This document shows positions 11,165 through 13,665 of a stretch of DNA of 13,665 bases, piece after piece. Location of the stretch: the NCBI GenBank assembly GCA_002426555.1, contig DIQU01000101.1, positions 25,538 to 39,202 on the forward strand, read 5' to 3'. Position 1 is the stretch's first letter. Each line of letters starts with the position of its first letter. Below the pieces are notes generated by a model that was not told the origin of the DNA, did no database searches, and was given only the letters and a program-made list of their open reading frames with translations. A program made the position numbers and the translations under genes. This stretch comes from Firmicutes bacterium UBA5454 (GTDB lineage Bacteria; Bacillota; Clostridia; Caldicoprobacterales; DTU083).

Positions 11165-13665
11165 ATGGTAAATTTCATTGGAATCGACATTGGATCCACT
11201 ACAGCCAAAGTGGTCGTATTGGACGAAGATAATAATATTTTATATAAGCACTATGGAAGGCACTTTGCAAAGGTCAGAGAAACCACTACAGAGTTAATTT
11301 ACGGACTGAAAGACATACTTGGAGATAAACAAATAAAGCTAGCAATTACCGGTTCAGCCGGTCTTGGTTTGTCCAGGGATGCCGGCATAGAATTTGTACA
11401 GGAAGTTTTTGCTACCCGTATTGCTGTAGCAACATTTTTGGATGATGTTGATGTAGTCATAGAGCTGGGCGGAGAGGACGCAAAAATCCTCTTCCTTACC
11501 GGCGGTAATGAAGAACGGATGAACGGCAGCTGCGCAGGAGGAACAGGAGCCTTTATAGATCAGATGGCTTCCCTGCTGAATGTTTCTCTAAATGAATTGG
11601 ACGAGCTCAGTTCAAAGCATGAAAAGATTTATGACATTGCTTCACGATGCGGTGTATTTGCCAAGTCGGATATCCAGCCTCTGCTGAACCAGGGAGCTAA
11701 TAAAACCGACATAGCAGCCAGCGTGTATCAATCAGTGGTAAATCAAACCATAGCAGGTTTGGCTCAAGGACGTGACATAAAAGGTGTCGTTGCCTTTCTT
11801 GGCGGTCCTCTAAGCTTTCAGAAAGGGCTCCAGAAACGTTTTATAACAAGCCTTGATCTTGATTCCGAGCATGCCCTTTTTCCAGAAAATGCAGAATATT
11901 ATGCAGCTCTTGGAGCAGCTCTTTACAGTAAAAACCAAAGCCAGGCTCTTTGCTATGAAGACATGACAAGCAAGTTTCATCGTGCTGTCAACTTGGAGCA
12001 TACCATTGATTCTTTATCACCCTTGTTTGAAAATGAAAAAGTGTATCAAGCTTTTTTAAAAAGACACAATGACAGCAAGGTCAAGTATGTTGATATTACC
12101 AGCTATAGTGGTGATGCTTACCTTGGAATAGATGCCGGCTCTACTACTATTAAATTGATTTTGATTACTCCGGAAGGTAATATACTGTACAAATTCTATC
12201 AGTCCAACTATGGTGAACCCGTTCCCCTGGTTAAGAAGCATTTGGAAAAAATATACCAACTTGGGGGAAATCGAATCCATATCCGTTCCAGTGCCTCTAC
12301 CGGGTACGGTGAAGAGCTGGTGAAACACGCCTTTCATCTTGACGGTAACATCGTTGAAACCATTGCCCATTATCTGGCCGCTAGTTTCTACGATCCCCGG
12401 GTGGACTTTATCCTGGATATTGGCGGTCAGGATATGAAATGCTTTAAAATCAAGAATAATGCTGTGGATTCCATCATGCTCAATGAAGCATGTTCCTCCG
12501 GCTGCGGTTCATTTATTGATACATATGCACAAGCGCTGGGTTACTCCATCGCTGATTTTGCAAAGCTGGGATTGTTTGCAGAGCATCCTGTCAATCTGGG
12601 TTCCCGATGCACGGTTTTTATGAATTCATCCATCAAACAGGCACAAAAGGACGGAGCCGAAGTCACAGACATTGCTGCAGGTCTGGCTGTAAGTATTGTT
12701 AAAAACGCCTTGTACAAAGTAATTCGCATCTCCTCACCCGATGAATTGGGTGACAATATTGTAGTGCAGGGTGGAACCTTTTTAAATGATGCCATTTTGC
12801 GCAGCTTCGAGCTGGATACTGGAAAACAGGTTACCCGCCCTCCTATTGCCGAGTTGATGGGAGCATATGGTGCAGCCTTGTATGCCAAAAGTCTCAATCT
12901 TAAAGAGTCCTCTATTTTAACAGCTGACGCCTTAAATGGCTTTACACATACTGCGAAAGCTGCTCACTGCAAAGGATGCACCAATAACTGCAGCCTGACC
13001 GTAAATAGTTTCCCTGGAGGTGAAAGATATATCTCCGGCAACCGCTGTGAAAGACCTCTGGGTCAGAAAAAGCAAAAGGAATTACCCAATGCATATCTTT
13101 ATAAATTGGAAAGGCTGAAAAAGTACAGAGCCCGAGAAAATGCACCTATGGGCAAAATAGGCATCCCCATGGGCTTGAATATGTATGAAAACCTGCCCTT
13201 CTGGCACACAATGCTGTCTGAAATCGGATTTGAGGCAGTGCTGTCCGGTCATTCCTCCAAGGAGGTATATACCAAAGGTCAGCATACAATTCCATCCGAC
13301 ACTGTATGCTATCCTGCCAAGCTCATGCACGGGCATATTGAGCTTTTACTGGAACAGGGAGTACAAACTATTTTTTATCCCTGTATGACCTATAATTTTA
13401 ACGAAGAAACCGGCGACAATCATTACAACTGCCCGGTAGTCGCTTATTATCCCGAGTTGCTGAAGGCAAATATTGCTGCCTTGGATGAAGTAAACTTTCT
13501 TCACCCTTATTTTTCGTTGTCAGAGCCCAGGCTTTTTACCAGTAGAATATCTTCTTATTTCAAGGAAAAGTTTGATATACCGCAAAAAGTAACCCGCTTA
13601 GCAACAAAGAAGGCTTATAAGGAGTACTTTGATTATATGGACGATATCAAAGAATATGGACAAAA
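11165..13665 (+). CDS. Tandem 2-hydroxyacyl-CoA dehydratase-type activase with DUF2229 region (truncated by window edge)
   Basis: ATP-driven electron donor of the HgdC/BcrAD/BadFG class, which uses ATP hydrolysis and a [4Fe-4S] cluster to push an electron onto a partner enzyme. The window shows 833 residues, still open; relatives reach about 1400. Domains: ASKHA half one (1-255, GIDIGSTTAKVV at 6-17), linker, ASKHA half two (316-577, GIDAGSTTIKLI at 321-332), a cysteine-rich stretch (Cys602, 605, 609, 628), then the start of a DUF2229-type region (about 662 on, with Cys715 in DTVCYPAKLMHGH and Cys740). Each half has a cysteine pair 39 residues apart (123/162 and 443/482), the same spacing as the cluster ligands Cys127/Cys166 of HgdC, so one chain could build the cluster that normally sits between two subunits. 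The partner enzyme is not in the window. Confidence 0.9.
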   Translation, partial: MVNFIGIDIGSTTAKVVVLDEDNNILYKHYGRHFAKVRETTTELIYGLKDILGDKQIKLAITGSAGLGLSRDAGIEFVQEVFATRIAVATFLDDVDVVIELGGEDAKILFLTGGNEERMNGSCAGGTGAFIDQMASLLNVSLNELDELSSKHEKIYDIASRCGVFAKSDIQPLLNQGANKTDIAASVYQSVVNQTIAGLAQGRDIKGVVAFLGGPLSFQKGLQKRFITSLDLDSEHALFPENAEYYAALGAALYSKNQSQALCYEDMTSKFHRAVNLEHTIDSLSPLFENEKVYQAFLKRHNDSKVKYVDITSYSGDAYLGIDAGSTTIKLILITPEGNILYKFYQSNYGEPVPLVKKHLEKIYQLGGNRIHIRSSASTGYGEELVKHAFHLDGNIVETIAHYLAASFYDPRVDFILDIGGQDMKCFKIKNNAVDSIMLNEACSSGCGSFIDTYAQALGYSIADFAKLGLFAEHPVNLGSRCTVFMNSSIKQAQKDGAEVTDIAAGLAVSIVKNALYKVIRISSPDELGDNIVVQGGTFLNDAILRSFELDTGKQVTRPPIAELMGAYGAALYAKSLNLKESSILTADALNGFTHTAKAAHCKGCTNNCSLTVNSFPGGERYISGNRCERPLGQKKQKELPNAYLYKLERLKKYRARENAPMGKIGIPMGLNMYENLPFWHTMLSEIGFEAVLSGHSSKEVYTKGQHTIPSDTVCYPAKLMHGHIELLLEQGVQTIFYPCMTYNFNEETGDNHYNCPVVAYYPELLKANIAALDEVNFLHPYFSLSEPRLFTSRISSYFKEKFDIPQKVTRLATKKAYKEYFDYMDDIKEYGQ

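Noticed and set aside
12056..12897. Minus-strand reading frames of 104 and 118 residues
   Set aside because: They are antisense to the second activase half, which has clear ASKHA motifs and an open frame; neither has a convincing ribosome site or recognisable domain.
1..13665. Mobile elements, CRISPR arrays, tRNA or rRNA genes, defence systems
   Set aside because: No transposase or integrase frames, no regularly spaced long repeats, no cloverleaf-like or rRNA-like stretch was seen; all large frames belong to ordinary cellular families.

Overview
The window reads as chromosomal DNA of an anaerobic, low-GC Gram-positive bacterium, most likely a member of the Clostridia. The reasons are a complete-looking V-type (not F-type) ATPase operon in the Enterococcus/Clostridium gene order, strong AGGAGG-type ribosome binding sites, a tandem 2-hydroxyacyl-CoA dehydratase-type activase (a protein class typical of strict anaerobes), a LysM/G5/NlpC-P60 wall hydrolase, and AT-rich intergenic DNA. 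No mobile element, CRISPR array, tRNA or rRNA was seen.

Layout. (1) Positions 1-5620, minus strand: V-type ATP synthase operon, transcribed right to left as stalk subunit G/H, I, K, E, C, F and the first 243 residues of A, which runs off the left edge. Subunits B and D are expected beyond it. A good extended -10 promoter lies at 5704-5732, with three ATTCGAG direct repeats just upstream. (2) 5813-7788, minus: a DUF3810 membrane zincin followed by a TtcA-like PP-loop tRNA thiolase, joined by an ATGA stop/start overlap and preceded by an extended -10 promoter. (3) 8056-10983, minus: a TIM-barrel sugar isomerase/epimerase-like protein, a small two-TM protein with a Cys/His cluster, and a secreted LysM-G5-NlpC/P60 peptidoglycan hydrolase followed by an intrinsic terminator. 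(4) 11165-13665, plus: a very long activase with two ASKHA halves and the start of a DUF2229-type region, truncated by the right edge. It is divergent from the isomerase across a short promoter region.

How the genes work together. The V-ATPase would couple ATP to ion movement. All five side chains known to bind Na+ in the Enterococcus hirae K ring are conserved, so Na+ is the predicted ion. The tandem activase is an ATP-driven electron donor of the type used for radical dehydratases or other low-potential reductions. The middle genes are housekeeping or envelope genes (tRNA thiolation, membrane protease-like protein, wall hydrolase). I see no clearly new multi-gene system. The best second-look items are the phased repeats at the V-ATPase promoter, the Na+ signature, the DUF3810-TtcA coupling, the cysteine-tailed small membrane protein with its upstream perfect hairpin, and the asymmetric cysteines of the tandem activase.
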